A stretch of 64,000 bases of DNA from Geodermatophilus sp. DSM 45219 (GTDB taxonomy: Bacteria > Actinomycetota > Actinomycetes > Mycobacteriales > Geodermatophilaceae): positions 124,001 through 188,000 of the forward strand of contig NZ_FNIQ01000002.1 in assembly GCF_900104025.1 (NCBI RefSeq). The letters run 5' to 3'. Below, one piece after another: positions 44,944 through 51,793 of the stretch. Below the pieces are notes generated by a model. That model made no database searches and was not told the origin of the DNA. It saw nothing but the letters and a program-made list of their open reading frames with translations. The translations under genes and the position numbers were made by a program. Numbering within the stretch: the stretch's first letter is position 1; every line of letters starts with the position of its first letter.

Positions 44944-44969
44944 TTGACTTAGTCCGCCTTGACTAACAG
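44944..44969 (+). promoter_or_regulatory. Promoter/operator region of the toxin-antitoxin operon
   Basis: TTGACT occurs at 44944-44949 and again at 44959-44964, and TTAGTC (44949-44954) mirrors GACTAA (44961-44966). These overlapping direct and inverted repeats directly precede the antitoxin start at 44979 and resemble the operators to which Phd/YefM antitoxins bind for autoregulation. The exact -10 is not certain. Confidence 0.55.
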
Positions 44970-44978
44970 GCTGGGTAC

Positions 44979-45224
44979 ATGTCGAGGACCGTGAACGTCC
45001 ACGAGGCGAAGACCCACCTGTCACGGCTACTGGAAGCAGTGGAAGCAGGGGAGGACGTCGTCATCGCCCGAGCGGGCAAGCCGATTGCCCGGCTCGTCGC
45101 GGTCGTCGCCCGGACCGAGCCCCGAGTGCCGGGGTCGTGGCGCGGTCGGATGGTCATCGCCGACGACTTCGATGAGACACCCGAAGACCTGATCGCCGCC
45201 TTCCACGGTGACGCAGACGAGTGA
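44979..45224 (+). CDS. Phd/YefM-family antitoxin
   Basis: The 81-aa protein SRTVNVHEAKTHLSRLLEAVEAGEDVVIARAGKPIARLVAV is a full Phd/YefM DNA-binding domain (T.N.HEAKT.LS.L...V..GE...I...GKP.A.L). The C-terminal tail RGRMVIADDFDETPEDLIAAFHGD is the toxin-wrapping region. It autoregulates and neutralises the PIN toxin encoded next, overlapping its start by four bases. The ATG follows an operator-like region. Confidence 0.92.
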   Translation: MSRTVNVHEAKTHLSRLLEAVEAGEDVVIARAGKPIARLVAVVARTEPRVPGSWRGRMVIADDFDETPEDLIAAFHGDADE

Positions 45225-45595
45225 CCCTGCTGCTGGATACGCACGTCCTGCTGTGGTGGCTGGCGGACGACCCGCGCCTGACCCCGGCCATGCGAACGGC
45301 GATCGCGGACCCGTCGACGGCGGTCATGGTGTCCGCGGCGTCGGCGTGGGAGGTGGCGATCAAGGCTGCGGTCGGCAAGCTCACGATGCCTGACGGGCTC
45401 CGGCAGGAGTTGGAACAGCACGGGTTCGACGAACTGCCGATCACCGTCGAGGATGGCTTGACCGCCGGCGCGCTGCCGCGTCACCACGGCGACCCGTTCG
45501 ACCGCGTGCTGATCGCCCAGGCCGCACGCCGCAGGCTGACCGTCGTCACGGCCGACCGGCGCTTCGCGGACTACGACGTCCTGACCCTGTCCTAG
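45221..45595 (+). CDS. PIN-domain toxin (VapC family)
   Basis: The 124-aa PIN ribonuclease has LLLDTHVLLWWLADDPRL with Asp6, SAASAWEVAIKAAVGKL with Glu44, RHHGDPFDRVLIAQA with Asp94 and VVTADRRFADYDV with Asp112. These are the four acidic residues of the PIN active site. It is the cognate toxin of the Phd antitoxin and cleaves RNA (often tRNA or rRNA in this family). Its stop lies only 26 bases from the dif site, an unusual location. Confidence 0.92.
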   Translation: MTLLLDTHVLLWWLADDPRLTPAMRTAIADPSTAVMVSAASAWEVAIKAAVGKLTMPDGLRQELEQHGFDELPITVEDGLTAGALPRHHGDPFDRVLIAQAARRRLTVVTADRRFADYDVLTLS

Positions 45596-45621
45596 GTCGG
45601 GGAGGGCCTCGTCGCCCGATA

Positions 45622-45649
45622 ACCTGACATAATGTGCATTATCGGCGTG
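45622..45649 (-). other. dif: dif site (XerC/XerD chromosome dimer resolution site)
   Basis: On the minus strand: XerC arm CACGCCGATAA, 6-bp centre TGCACA, XerD arm TTATGTCAGGT. The 11-6-11 layout and the inner ATAA / TTATGT bases match E. coli dif (arms GGTGCGCATAA and TTATGTTAAAT). They also match the actinobacterial consensus as I recall it, with GCCGATAAT...ACATTATGTCA. The site is non-coding and in an AT-rich pocket of otherwise very GC-rich DNA. It marks the replication terminus, where XerCD activated by FtsK resolves chromosome dimers. The matching arms are seen; function is family knowledge. Confidence 0.88.
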
Positions 45650-46068
45650 AGGAACCGAGCGCCTCGGGAGTGGCTCGGTGGGTCGTCGATCCTCAGCGGC
45701 ACTGACGGCCTCCGTCGGTGCCATCGGGTGGGTGTCGCGTGTCCCGTCGCTCGCCGCACGACGTCTCCGCGGGAACGTCTCCGCGGGAACGTCTCCGACG
45801 CCGATGACGCTCCGGCTGGGGCGACGTCCGCCGGCGCCACCTGGTGACCGGCTCACCACCGGCACGGTCCACCGCTCGTCCAGCGCCGTCCCGTCGTCAC
45901 CGGGTCGCCGACCGCTGTCGGAGCCTGCCGACCCACCCGACCGGGCGCGACCGGCCACCACTTCCCCGGTCCGCTCACCCACCCACAATTCCGTCACAGT
46001 GACGTTTCTGCGCACAGGTCGTCGCCTTCGACGGGCGCTCGGCACGACGGCTGCCTAGGGTCGGGAGC
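45650..46068. other. Non-coding region right of dif with a short tandem repeat
   Basis: There is no supported gene in this 419-base stretch. It holds a 14-base unit ACGTCTCCGCGGGA repeated 2.6 times at 45761-45797, and a CGTCACAGTGACG palindrome at 45992-46004 just upstream of the lipoprotein gene. The first part follows dif directly; the right end should contain the lipoprotein promoter. Confidence 0.6.
45761..45797. repeat. 14-base tandem repeat, 2.6 copies
   Basis: ACGTCTCCGCGGGA at 45761-45774 and 45775-45788 is followed by ACGTCTCCG to 45797. Non-coding, 0.11 kb right of dif. Repeat slippage near the terminus is the simplest origin. Confidence 0.6.
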
Positions 46069-46320
46069 ATGCAACTCCGACGCCCCATCGCCACCTTGAT
46101 GACCGCCCTGGCGCTGTTCGGAGGTGGCGCGACGATCACCGCGTGCTCGGCCGCCGGAAGTGGTGAGCAGGGCGACGGGACCACCGACGGGGACGCCCCG
46201 AGCACCGAGGACGACACCGAGAGCGACCAGGAGTCCGACCCGTCGCAGGACAACGTGCCGGACCTGTCCGACCCCGAGCAGGACGCGGGCACCGGCAGCG
46301 AGGACGTCGAGGACGGCTGA
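46069..46320 (+). CDS. Small secreted lipoprotein with acidic tail
   Basis: The 83-aa protein has a type II signal: basic QLRRP, hydrophobic IATLMTALALFGGGATI, then lipobox-like ITAC with the Cys near residue 26. The mature part is almost wholly acidic and low complexity (DGTTDGDAPSTEDDTESDQESDPSQDN). It is probably lipidated and surface-exposed. No family is recognised. The ATG at 46069 is the only plausible start, as the signal peptide begins there. Confidence 0.7.
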   Translation: MQLRRPIATLMTALALFGGGATITACSAAGSGEQGDGTTDGDAPSTEDDTESDQESDPSQDNVPDLSDPEQDAGTGSEDVEDG

Positions 46321-46337
46321 CGGCGCGGACGGTGCGG

Positions 46338-46760
46338 TCAGCCGGCGGCGCGCTCGGAGACCCAGAGCTTGTCGAGCCGACCGGTGGACCGCACCAACTC
46401 GTGCAGCGAGCGCTCCAGCTCGGCCTTGGTGTGCCGCTCGGCGAGCAGCGTCTCGACGTCCTCGATCGCGCAGCGCAGTTGGTACAGCCGGTCCTGCAGG
46501 CCGTCGAGCTCGGCCCGGGTGACCAGCACGACGTCACCGGACAACCCGGCCTTCGCCGTCGCGGAGCGCTGCTCGTAGGCGCGCTGCCGGCAGGCCTGGC
46601 CGCAGTACTGACGCGGCCGCCCGACCGAGCCCTGCTGGGGCAGCACCCGCCGGCACCAGCCACAACGGCGCTCCGCGTCACTCCCCCGCCGGGGGTTGGG
46701 CAGCCCGGTGTCGGTCGGTGCCTCCTCGCGGATCGCCCGGATCCCCTCTCGCTCTCCCAC
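46338..46760 (-). CDS. Zinc-ribbon-like actinobacterial hypothetical protein
   Basis: The 140-aa protein has CGWCRRVLPQQGSVGRPRQYCGQACRQRAYEQR at about 29-61 with four cysteines. A helical segment LITRAELDGLQDRLYQLRCAIEDVETLLAERHTKAELERSLHELVRSTGRLDKLW (first residues approximate) runs to the end, probably a coiled coil. CxxC-x(n)-CxxxCRQRAY is a recurring actinobacterial zinc motif of unknown function. It is divergent from the GDPD gene. The GTG at 46760 is the preferred start. Confidence 0.8.
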   Translation of the reverse strand: MGEREGIRAIREEAPTDTGLPNPRRGSDAERRCGWCRRVLPQQGSVGRPRQYCGQACRQRAYEQRSATAKAGLSGDVVLVTRAELDGLQDRLYQLRCAIEDVETLLAERHTKAELERSLHELVRSTGRLDKLWVSERAAG

Positions 46761-46914
46761 GCTGCGCACGGTAGACGTCGGCACCGACAGGACCGTGGGA
46801 CACGCCCGACCCACGGCGTGTGCGGGGCCTCCCGGGTGTGACGGAGGGGTCCTGCGCGACGGGTGGCACCGGGTCCCGGGCAGGGCGTGGACCAGCGGCG
46901 TTAGCGTGTCCGCC

Positions 46915-47691
46915 GTGGTCCCCGTCCGGTACGCCTTCCTCGAGGGGCCCACCCCCATCGCGATGGCCCACCGGGGCGGGGCGATCGAGCACCTGGAGAA
47001 CACCATGCCGGCCTTCGAGGCCTGCGTGGCGCTCGGCTACCGGTATCTGGAGACCGACGTCCGGGTGACCGCCGACGGCGTGCCGGTCGTCTTCCACGAC
47101 CCGACCCTCGACCGGGTCACCGACCGCACCGGTCGGGTCGACCAGCTGCCGTGGTCGGAGCTGGCCGGCGCGCGCATCGGCGGCCGGGAGCCGATCCTGC
47201 GCCTGGAGGAGCTGCTCGGCGCCTGGCCCGACGTCCGGTTCAACCTCGACGTGAAAGCCGCCGGCGTCCTGGCGCCCCTGGCGCGGACCGTCCACCGCCT
47301 CGGGGTCGCCGACCGCATCTGCCTCGGTTCCTTCTCCGACGCGCGGGTCGCCGCCGCGCGACGCATCTTCGGGCCCGCGGTGTGCACCTCGCTCGGCCCG
47401 CGGGGCGTCGCGGCGCTGCGGCTGTCCTCCTACTCCCCCCGCGCCGCGGGCCTGGTGCGCATCCCGGCCGGCTGCGCCCAGGTACCCCTGCAGCTGGGCG
47501 GCCGGGCGCTGGTCGACGAGCGGTTCGTCGCCGCGGCGCACGCCCGCGGGCTGCAGGTGCACGTCTGGACGGTCAACACCGAGGCCGAGGTGACGGCGAT
47601 GCTCGACCTCGGGGTGGACGGCGTCATGACCGACCGGCCCGCGATGCTCCGGGAGGTCCTGGAGCATCGCGGGCAGTGGGTACCACGGTGA
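46915..47691 (+). CDS. Glycerophosphodiester phosphodiesterase
   Basis: The 258-aa protein is a GDPD TIM barrel: AMAHRGGAIEHLENTMPAFEACVALGYRYLETDVRVTADGVPVVFHDPTLDRVTDRTG has the HRG, ENT, E-D and HD-LDR-T catalytic motifs. VHVWTVNTEAEVTAMLDLGVDGVMTDRP closes the barrel. It hydrolyses glycerophosphodiesters to glycerol 3-phosphate. TTAGCG at 46901-46906, nine bases before the GTG at 46915, looks like a -10 for a leaderless transcript; GTG at 46906 is an alternative start. Confidence 0.93.
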   Translation: MVPVRYAFLEGPTPIAMAHRGGAIEHLENTMPAFEACVALGYRYLETDVRVTADGVPVVFHDPTLDRVTDRTGRVDQLPWSELAGARIGGREPILRLEELLGAWPDVRFNLDVKAAGVLAPLARTVHRLGVADRICLGSFSDARVAAARRIFGPAVCTSLGPRGVAALRLSSYSPRAAGLVRIPAGCAQVPLQLGGRALVDERFVAAAHARGLQVHVWTVNTEAEVTAMLDLGVDGVMTDRPAMLREVLEHRGQWVPR

Positions 47692-47879
47692 CCGGGATCG
47701 GCGGGCGGATCCGGACCCGGCGGCCGCGCACGCCGCCGTTGACCGCCGGCGAGCCCACCGACCGGCCGGCCCACGTCGACCCCACCCGGCCGACGACGGC
47801 GACCGCGGCGTTCCCCGGCGGCGTCGTCCCCGGTGGGGCCCTCCCCACCGGTCCGGTGCCCGGCGACATCCCGGCGTGA
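47688..47879 (+). CDS. Short hypothetical protein overlapping the GDPD stop
   Basis: The 63-codon frame starts at a GTG that overlaps the GDPD stop (GTGA), the coupling pattern seen often in this genome. The product is Arg/Pro-rich with a Gly/Pro tail (GGVVPGGALPTGPVPGD), no hydrophobic core and no known family. It may be real through translational coupling or just an open frame in GC-rich DNA. Confidence 0.35.
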   Translation: MTGIGGRIRTRRPRTPPLTAGEPTDRPAHVDPTRPTTATAAFPGGVVPGGALPTGPVPGDIPA

Positions 47880-47925
47880 CCTGCGCGTGCTGGACGGTCT
47901 CGACCCCGGCTGACACCCTGCGGCC

Positions 47926-49278
47926 GTGACGACCGCCGCCACCACCGGTCACCCCCGACCCCCCGTCGACCGGGCGCTGCGCCGGGAGCGCTTCGGCTGG
48001 TACTCCTACGACTGGGCGATGTCGGTGTTCAACACCAGCATCACCACGGTCTTCCTCGGCCCCTACCTGACGACCGTGGCCGAGACGGCGGCCGGGCCCG
48101 ACGGCGAGCTGGGCTTCCTCGGCCTGTCCATCCCGCCGGGGAGCTGGTTCTCCTACGTGCTGTCGGCCTCGGTGCTGCTCCAGGTGCTGGTGCTGCCGCT
48201 CACCGGCGCCGTGGCCGACCGCACCGGGCGCAAGCGGGAGATGCTCGCCGCGTTCGCGGCGCTCGGCGCGCTGGCCACCACGTGCCTGTTCTTCGTCGCC
48301 GACGGCCGCTACCTGCTCGGCGGCGCGCTGTTCGTCGTGGCCAACATCAGCTTCGGCGCGGCGACCGTCGTCTACTACTCCTGGCTGCCCGACCTCGCCG
48401 GTCCCGACGAGCGCGACGCCGTCTCCAGCCGCGGCTGGGCGTTCGGCTACGTCGGCGGCGCGCTGCTGCTCGCCGTCCACCTGGGCCTGTTCCTCAACGC
48501 CGGCGCGCTGGGCCTGACCGAGGGCGAGGCGGTGCGGATCTGCCTGGCCACGACGGGGCTGTGGTGGGGCGGGTTCACCGTCTTCACCGTCTCCCGGCTG
48601 CGCAACCGGCCGGTGCGGGAGGCGGTCGGCCGGCCGAGCAGCGGCTTCCGCCAGCTGGCGACGACGCTGCGCGAGATGCGGGCCTTCCCGCTGACGCTGT
48701 GGTTCCTCGGCGCGTACCTGCTGTTCAACGACGGCGTGCAGACGGTGATCTCGCTGTCGGCGGTCTACGCCACCGAGGAGCTCGGTCTCGACCAGGGGGT
48801 GCTGACCGGCGCCATCCTGATGGTGCAGGTCGTCGCGATCGCCGGCGCGCTCGGGCTGGGCCGGCTGGCCGCCCGGTACGGCGCCAAGCGGGTCGTGCTC
48901 GGCGCGCTGGTGGCCTGGATCGGCGTCCTGTTCGCCGCCTTCTCCCTCCAGGAGGGCGCGGTGGCGCAGTTCTACGCGCTGGCCGCCGTCATCGGGCTGG
49001 TGCAGGGCGGCACCCAGGCGCTGTCCCGGTCGCTGTTCAGCCAGCTCATCCCGGCCGGCAAGGAGGCCGAGTACTACGGCTTCTACGAGATCAGCGACCG
49101 CGGCACCAGCTGGCTGGGCCCGCTGGCGTTCGGGCTCACCTACCAGGTGACCGGCTCCTACCGGCTGGCGATCGTCAGCCTCGTCGTCTTCTTCGTGGCC
49201 GGGTTCGTCGCGCTGGCCGCGCTGCCCATCCGCCGTGCGGTCGTCGCGGCGGGCAACACCCCACCGGAGCGTCTGTGA
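47926..49278 (+). CDS. MFS transporter, UMF1/Atg22-like
   Basis: The 450-aa protein has twelve hydrophobic segments. It starts RRERFGWYSYDWAMSVFNTSITTVFLGPYL, the typical UMF1-type YDWANSAF region, with AVADRTGRKREMLAAFAALGAL as the MFS loop 2-3 motif. GGTQALSRSLFSQLIPAGKEAEYYGFYEISDRGTSWLGPLAFGL is the C-terminal half signature. It is probably a solute exporter or effluxer; substrate unknown. The GTG start is at 47926. It overlaps the thymidine kinase start by four bases. Confidence 0.92.
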   Translation: MTTAATTGHPRPPVDRALRRERFGWYSYDWAMSVFNTSITTVFLGPYLTTVAETAAGPDGELGFLGLSIPPGSWFSYVLSASVLLQVLVLPLTGAVADRTGRKREMLAAFAALGALATTCLFFVADGRYLLGGALFVVANISFGAATVVYYSWLPDLAGPDERDAVSSRGWAFGYVGGALLLAVHLGLFLNAGALGLTEGEAVRICLATTGLWWGGFTVFTVSRLRNRPVREAVGRPSSGFRQLATTLREMRAFPLTLWFLGAYLLFNDGVQTVISLSAVYATEELGLDQGVLTGAILMVQVVAIAGALGLGRLAARYGAKRVVLGALVAWIGVLFAAFSLQEGAVAQFYALAAVIGLVQGGTQALSRSLFSQLIPAGKEAEYYGFYEISDRGTSWLGPLAFGLTYQVTGSYRLAIVSLVVFFVAGFVALAALPIRRAVVAAGNTPPERL

Positions 49279-50006
49279 CCGCCCTCGCCGAGACCGGCGC
49301 CGCCCCCCTGCTGGACGCCGTCCCGGCCTCCGGTGACCGCCGGCGGCACCCCGCGCCGGCGCACCTGCGGTTCTTCCACGGACCGATGGACTGCGGGAAG
49401 TCCACGCTGGCGCTGCAGGTCGACCACAACCAGAGCCGCCAGGGACGGCGCGGCCTGCTGCTCACCCAGGGCGACCGCTCGGCCCAGCCGCAGATCAGCT
49501 CCCGGGTCGGGCTGTGCCGCGAGGCACTCGAGGTGGCGCCCGGCACCGACCTGCGGCTGCTGGTGCGCGACCACTGGGCCGCCGGGCACCGGGTGGACTA
49601 CCTGATCGTCGACGAGGCGCAGTTCCTCGCCCCCGGGCAGGTCGACCAGCTCGCCGAGCTCGTCGACGAGTCGCACGTCGACGTCTACGCCTTCGGGCTG
49701 ACCACCGACTTCCGCGCGAGGCTGTTCCCCGGCACCCAGCGGCTGCTCGAGGTCGCCGACGACGTGCAGCGCATCCAGGTCGAGGTGCTGTGCTGGTGCG
49801 GCCTGCCGGGGCTGCTCAACGCGCGGGTGGTCGACGGGCAGATGGTGCGCGAGGGCGAGACCGTCGTGGTCGCCGACACCGCACCCACGCCGGCCCCGGA
49901 CGACCGGGACGCCGACGTTCACTACCAGGTGCTCTGCCGGCGCCACCACGTGCAGGGCCAGCTCGGGCCCAACCCCGCCGGCCCGGGGCAGCTCGCGCTG
50001 CCCTGA
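49275..50006 (+). CDS. tdk: Thymidine kinase
   Basis: The 243-aa type II thymidine kinase has the P-loop FHGPMDCGKST, VDYLIVDEAQFLAPGQVDQLAELVDE (Walker B/DEAQF) and AFGLTTDFRARLFPGTQRLLEVAD (lasso-like loop). Zinc ligands are in CWCG and CRRHH. It phosphorylates deoxythymidine for salvage. The N-terminal extension of about 25 residues precedes the P-loop. The GTG start overlaps the MFS gene stop. Confidence 0.93.
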   Translation: MTALAETGAAPLLDAVPASGDRRRHPAPAHLRFFHGPMDCGKSTLALQVDHNQSRQGRRGLLLTQGDRSAQPQISSRVGLCREALEVAPGTDLRLLVRDHWAAGHRVDYLIVDEAQFLAPGQVDQLAELVDESHVDVYAFGLTTDFRARLFPGTQRLLEVADDVQRIQVEVLCWCGLPGLLNARVVDGQMVREGETVVVADTAPTPAPDDRDADVHYQVLCRRHHVQGQLGPNPAGPGQLALP

Positions 50007-50057
50007 CCCGCGGTCGCACCCGTCGTCCGGGCGCCTCGCCGGATGGACACTCACCGC

Positions 50058-50471
50058 ATGACCGATGAGCCGGCGCTCGACCAGTTGCTGGACGCGTTCA
50101 ACGCGCACGACCTGGACCGGATCATGCGCCTCTTCACCGACGACTGCGTCCTGGAGACCCCTCGTGGCCCTGATCCCTGGGGGACGCGCTACAGCGGTGC
50201 CGCAGCCGTGCGCGAGGGGCTCGCTGCGCGCTTCTCCGGGATCCCGGACGTGCACTACGGCGAGGACGAACACTGGAGCTGCGGTGACCACGCGGTCTCC
50301 CGCTGGCTGCTGACCGGGACGACGACCTCGGGCGAGGAGGTGCGCGTCCGCGGCTGCGACCTGTTCGACCTGGCGTCGGACGGGCGCATCCGCCGCAAGG
50401 ACTCCTACTGGAAGATCGTGACGCAGGGGCAGCCCGGAGCAGCGGCGGCGACCGAGGTCACCGGCGGCTGA
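50058..50471 (+). CDS. SnoaL-like nuclear transport factor 2 family protein
   Basis: The 137-aa NTF2-fold protein ALDQLLDAFNAHDLDRIMRLFTDDCVLETPRGPDPWGTRYSGAAAVREGLAARFSGIPDVHYGEDEHWSCGDHAVSRWLLTGTTTSGEEVRVRGCDLFDLASDGRIRRKDSYWK is the SnoaL-like cone. It resembles the isomerase/hydrolase-like pattern but without clear catalytic residues. Start codons at 50043 and 50058 are possible; I use 50058. Function unknown. It precedes the rbpA promoter region. Confidence 0.85.
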   Translation: MTDEPALDQLLDAFNAHDLDRIMRLFTDDCVLETPRGPDPWGTRYSGAAAVREGLAARFSGIPDVHYGEDEHWSCGDHAVSRWLLTGTTTSGEEVRVRGCDLFDLASDGRIRRKDSYWKIVTQGQPGAAAATEVTGG

Positions 50472-50695
50472 GCAGCAGGTACCGCTCGTCGGCCACCGAG
50501 CGGCCCCACGGTGCCGGGTCGGTCGGCGGGACGACGTCCGCCTCCTGCCGCACGGCCCGGACCAGCCGCCCGGTCCCGGCAGCGGACAGCCCCCACCGGT
50601 GGGATCGTGCCGGTCCGGCCGCCGGGTCTTCCCTCGTCAGGGGGGCGCCGGGCGTCGCGTTACCACCCCATGCGATGATTCTGGATCGATTGCGC

Positions 50696-50722
50696 GGAAT
50701 CTCTCCGCGAACTCTGTCGTTG
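50696..50722 (+). promoter_or_regulatory. Candidate SigR/SigH-type promoter of rbpA
   Basis: GGAAT at 50696-50700 and GTT at 50720-50722 (CGTT from 50719) are 18-19 bases apart, matching the thiol-stress ECF sigma consensus GGAAT-n18-GTT. In Streptomyces and mycobacteria rbpA is a known SigR/SigH-class target, which supports the assignment. The surrounding 338-base gap (50472-50809) holds no gene I can support. Confidence 0.6.
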
Positions 50723-50740
50723 GTCCTCGTGATCCCGCCG

Positions 50741-50758
50741 TGCAGTGGGTACTGCACT
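50741..50758. promoter_or_regulatory. Inverted repeat in the rbpA leader
   Basis: GTGCAGT-GGGT-ACTGCAC is a perfect 7-4-7 inverted repeat about 50 bases upstream of the rbpA ATG and downstream of the candidate promoter. It could be an RNA hairpin in the leader or a repressor site. Confidence 0.45.
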
Positions 50759-50809
50759 GCTGCACGGTGAGTCCGGACCAACACCACCAGCACGAGAGGA
50801 CGGTGTGCC

Positions 50810-51154
50810 ATGGGCGAGCGTTCCCTGCGGGGCAGCCGACTGGGCAGCGTGAGCTACGAGACCGAGCGGAACACCGCACCGATCGAGCGGCAGTACGCGG
50901 AGTACCGGTGCCCGACGGGCCACCTGTTCACCGTGCCCTTCGCGGACGACGCGGAGCTCCCCGACACGTGGGAGTGCAAGTTCGACGGGTCGGCCGCCAA
51001 GCTCGTCGGTGGCACGGAGCCGGCGCCGAAGAAGGTCAAGCCCCCGCGGACGCACTGGGACATGCTCCTGGAGCGCCGTTCGGTGGAGGACCTCGAGGAG
51101 GTCCTGGCCGAGCGCCTCGAGGTGCTCCGCGGCCGGCGGACCCGCGCCAGCTGA
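50810..51154 (+). CDS. rbpA: RNA polymerase-binding protein RbpA
   Basis: The 114-aa protein has GSVSYETERNTAPIERQYAEYRCPTGHLFTVPFADDAELPDTWECKFDGSAAKL (core domain with the C-x-H-x-x-x-C zinc-like site) and the sigma-interaction C-terminus KPPRTHWDMLLERRSVEDLEEVLAERLEVLRG. It binds the housekeeping sigma factor and stabilises the open complex, an actinobacterial hallmark. The ATG at 50810 has GAGAGGA upstream. It is followed by a strong bidirectional hairpin. Confidence 0.96.
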   Translation: MGERSLRGSRLGSVSYETERNTAPIERQYAEYRCPTGHLFTVPFADDAELPDTWECKFDGSAAKLVGGTEPAPKKVKPPRTHWDMLLERRSVEDLEEVLAERLEVLRGRRTRAS

Positions 51155-51173
51155 GCACCTGCACGACACGCCA

Positions 51174-51206
51174 GACGGCCCCGGTGGGATCTCCACCGGG
51201 GCCGTC
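51174..51206. terminator. Strong bidirectional hairpin terminator
   Basis: GACGGCCCCGGTGG (51174-51187) pairs perfectly with CCACCGGGGCCGTC (51193-51206) over a five-base loop. It sits between the convergent ends of rbpA and fxsA. Fourteen G/C-rich pairs with no T-tract is the typical actinobacterial form. Confidence 0.75.
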
Positions 51207-51227
51207 CTGGCGTCTACGGGCGGTCGC

Positions 51228-51752
51228 TCACGGGGTCGGCGTGCCCGGTGCCCGCTCGTCCCGCACGACCTCGCCCTCGATGACCAGCGGCCGCCCGTCG
51301 CGCCAGACGTGCGACCCGGAGGGCCCACCCGGGAACGGCACTCCCGGGGCGCGGTCGCTGCGCACCCGCACCGGGCCGCGCAGCTGCACCGGGACCCGGG
51401 AGGCCACCGCCCGGCCGAGCAGGCCGCGCACGAGGAACCGGGTCGGCGGCAGCAGGCACAGCAGCCCGACGACGTCGCCGATGAAGCCGGGCAGGACCAT
51501 CAGCAGCCCGCCGGCGGCGATGAGCCCGGCGTCCCCCAGGGCCCGCCCGGCCGGGCGCCGCTGCCGGGTGCGCTCCCGCAGCTCGGCCAGCGCCCGGGTG
51601 CCCTGGCGGGCCAGCAGCGCCCAGCCCAGGGCCGTGGTGGCCAGGGCGGCCAGCAGCGTCCAGCCCACGCCGATCCAGGTCGCGACCAGCACGAAGACGA
51701 CGACCTCGGCGACCGCCCACAGGGCGACCAGCACGCGCACGCGGTGTCCCAC
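51228..51752 (-). CDS. FxsA-family membrane protein
   Basis: The 174-aa protein has LVALWAVAEVVVFVLVATWIGVGWTLLAALATTALGWALLARQGTRALAELRER at the N-terminus and LGDAGLIAAGGLLMVLPGFIGDVVGLLCLLPPTRFLVRGLL, the FxsA domain with its LPGFxxDxxGLLLLxPPxR motif. The cytoplasmic tail is longer and Arg/Pro-rich. In E. coli FxsA affects F exclusion of phage T7; the general function is unknown. The GTG at 51752 follows GAGGAGAA. Confidence 0.9.
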   Translation of the reverse strand: MGHRVRVLVALWAVAEVVVFVLVATWIGVGWTLLAALATTALGWALLARQGTRALAELRERTRQRRPAGRALGDAGLIAAGGLLMVLPGFIGDVVGLLCLLPPTRFLVRGLLGRAVASRVPVQLRGPVRVRSDRAPGVPFPGGPSGSHVWRDGRPLVIEGEVVRDERAPGTPTP

Positions 51753-51793
51753 GGTTCTCCTCCCACCCGCCCGGCCGCCGGCGCCGCGTCCGC

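Noticed and set aside
44740-44952. Hydrophobic 71-codon frame before the TA operon
   Set aside because: No ribosome-binding site, no family, and its end overlaps the TA operator region; kept only as a note in the gap entry.
45632-45847. 71-codon open frame starting inside dif (MCIIGVRNR...)
   Set aside because: It begins within the recombination site, has no ribosome-binding site and no family resemblance beyond a chance start similar to amidotransferases.
44890-46004. Palindromes CGTCACGTGACG (44890) and CGTCACAGTGACG (45992) flanking dif, thought of as matS-like sites
   Set aside because: matS has GTGAC before GTCAC, the opposite half order. Similar near-palindromes occur elsewhere in the window (for example about 8560), so they are not special to the terminus.
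50458-50811. Minus-strand frame ending at 50458 with WGRSVADERYLLLSRR
   Set aside because: The last 45 residues look vaguely protein-like (possible remnant of a methyltransferase-type C-terminus), but the rest crosses the rbpA promoter and there is no start or domain. Not reported as a gene.
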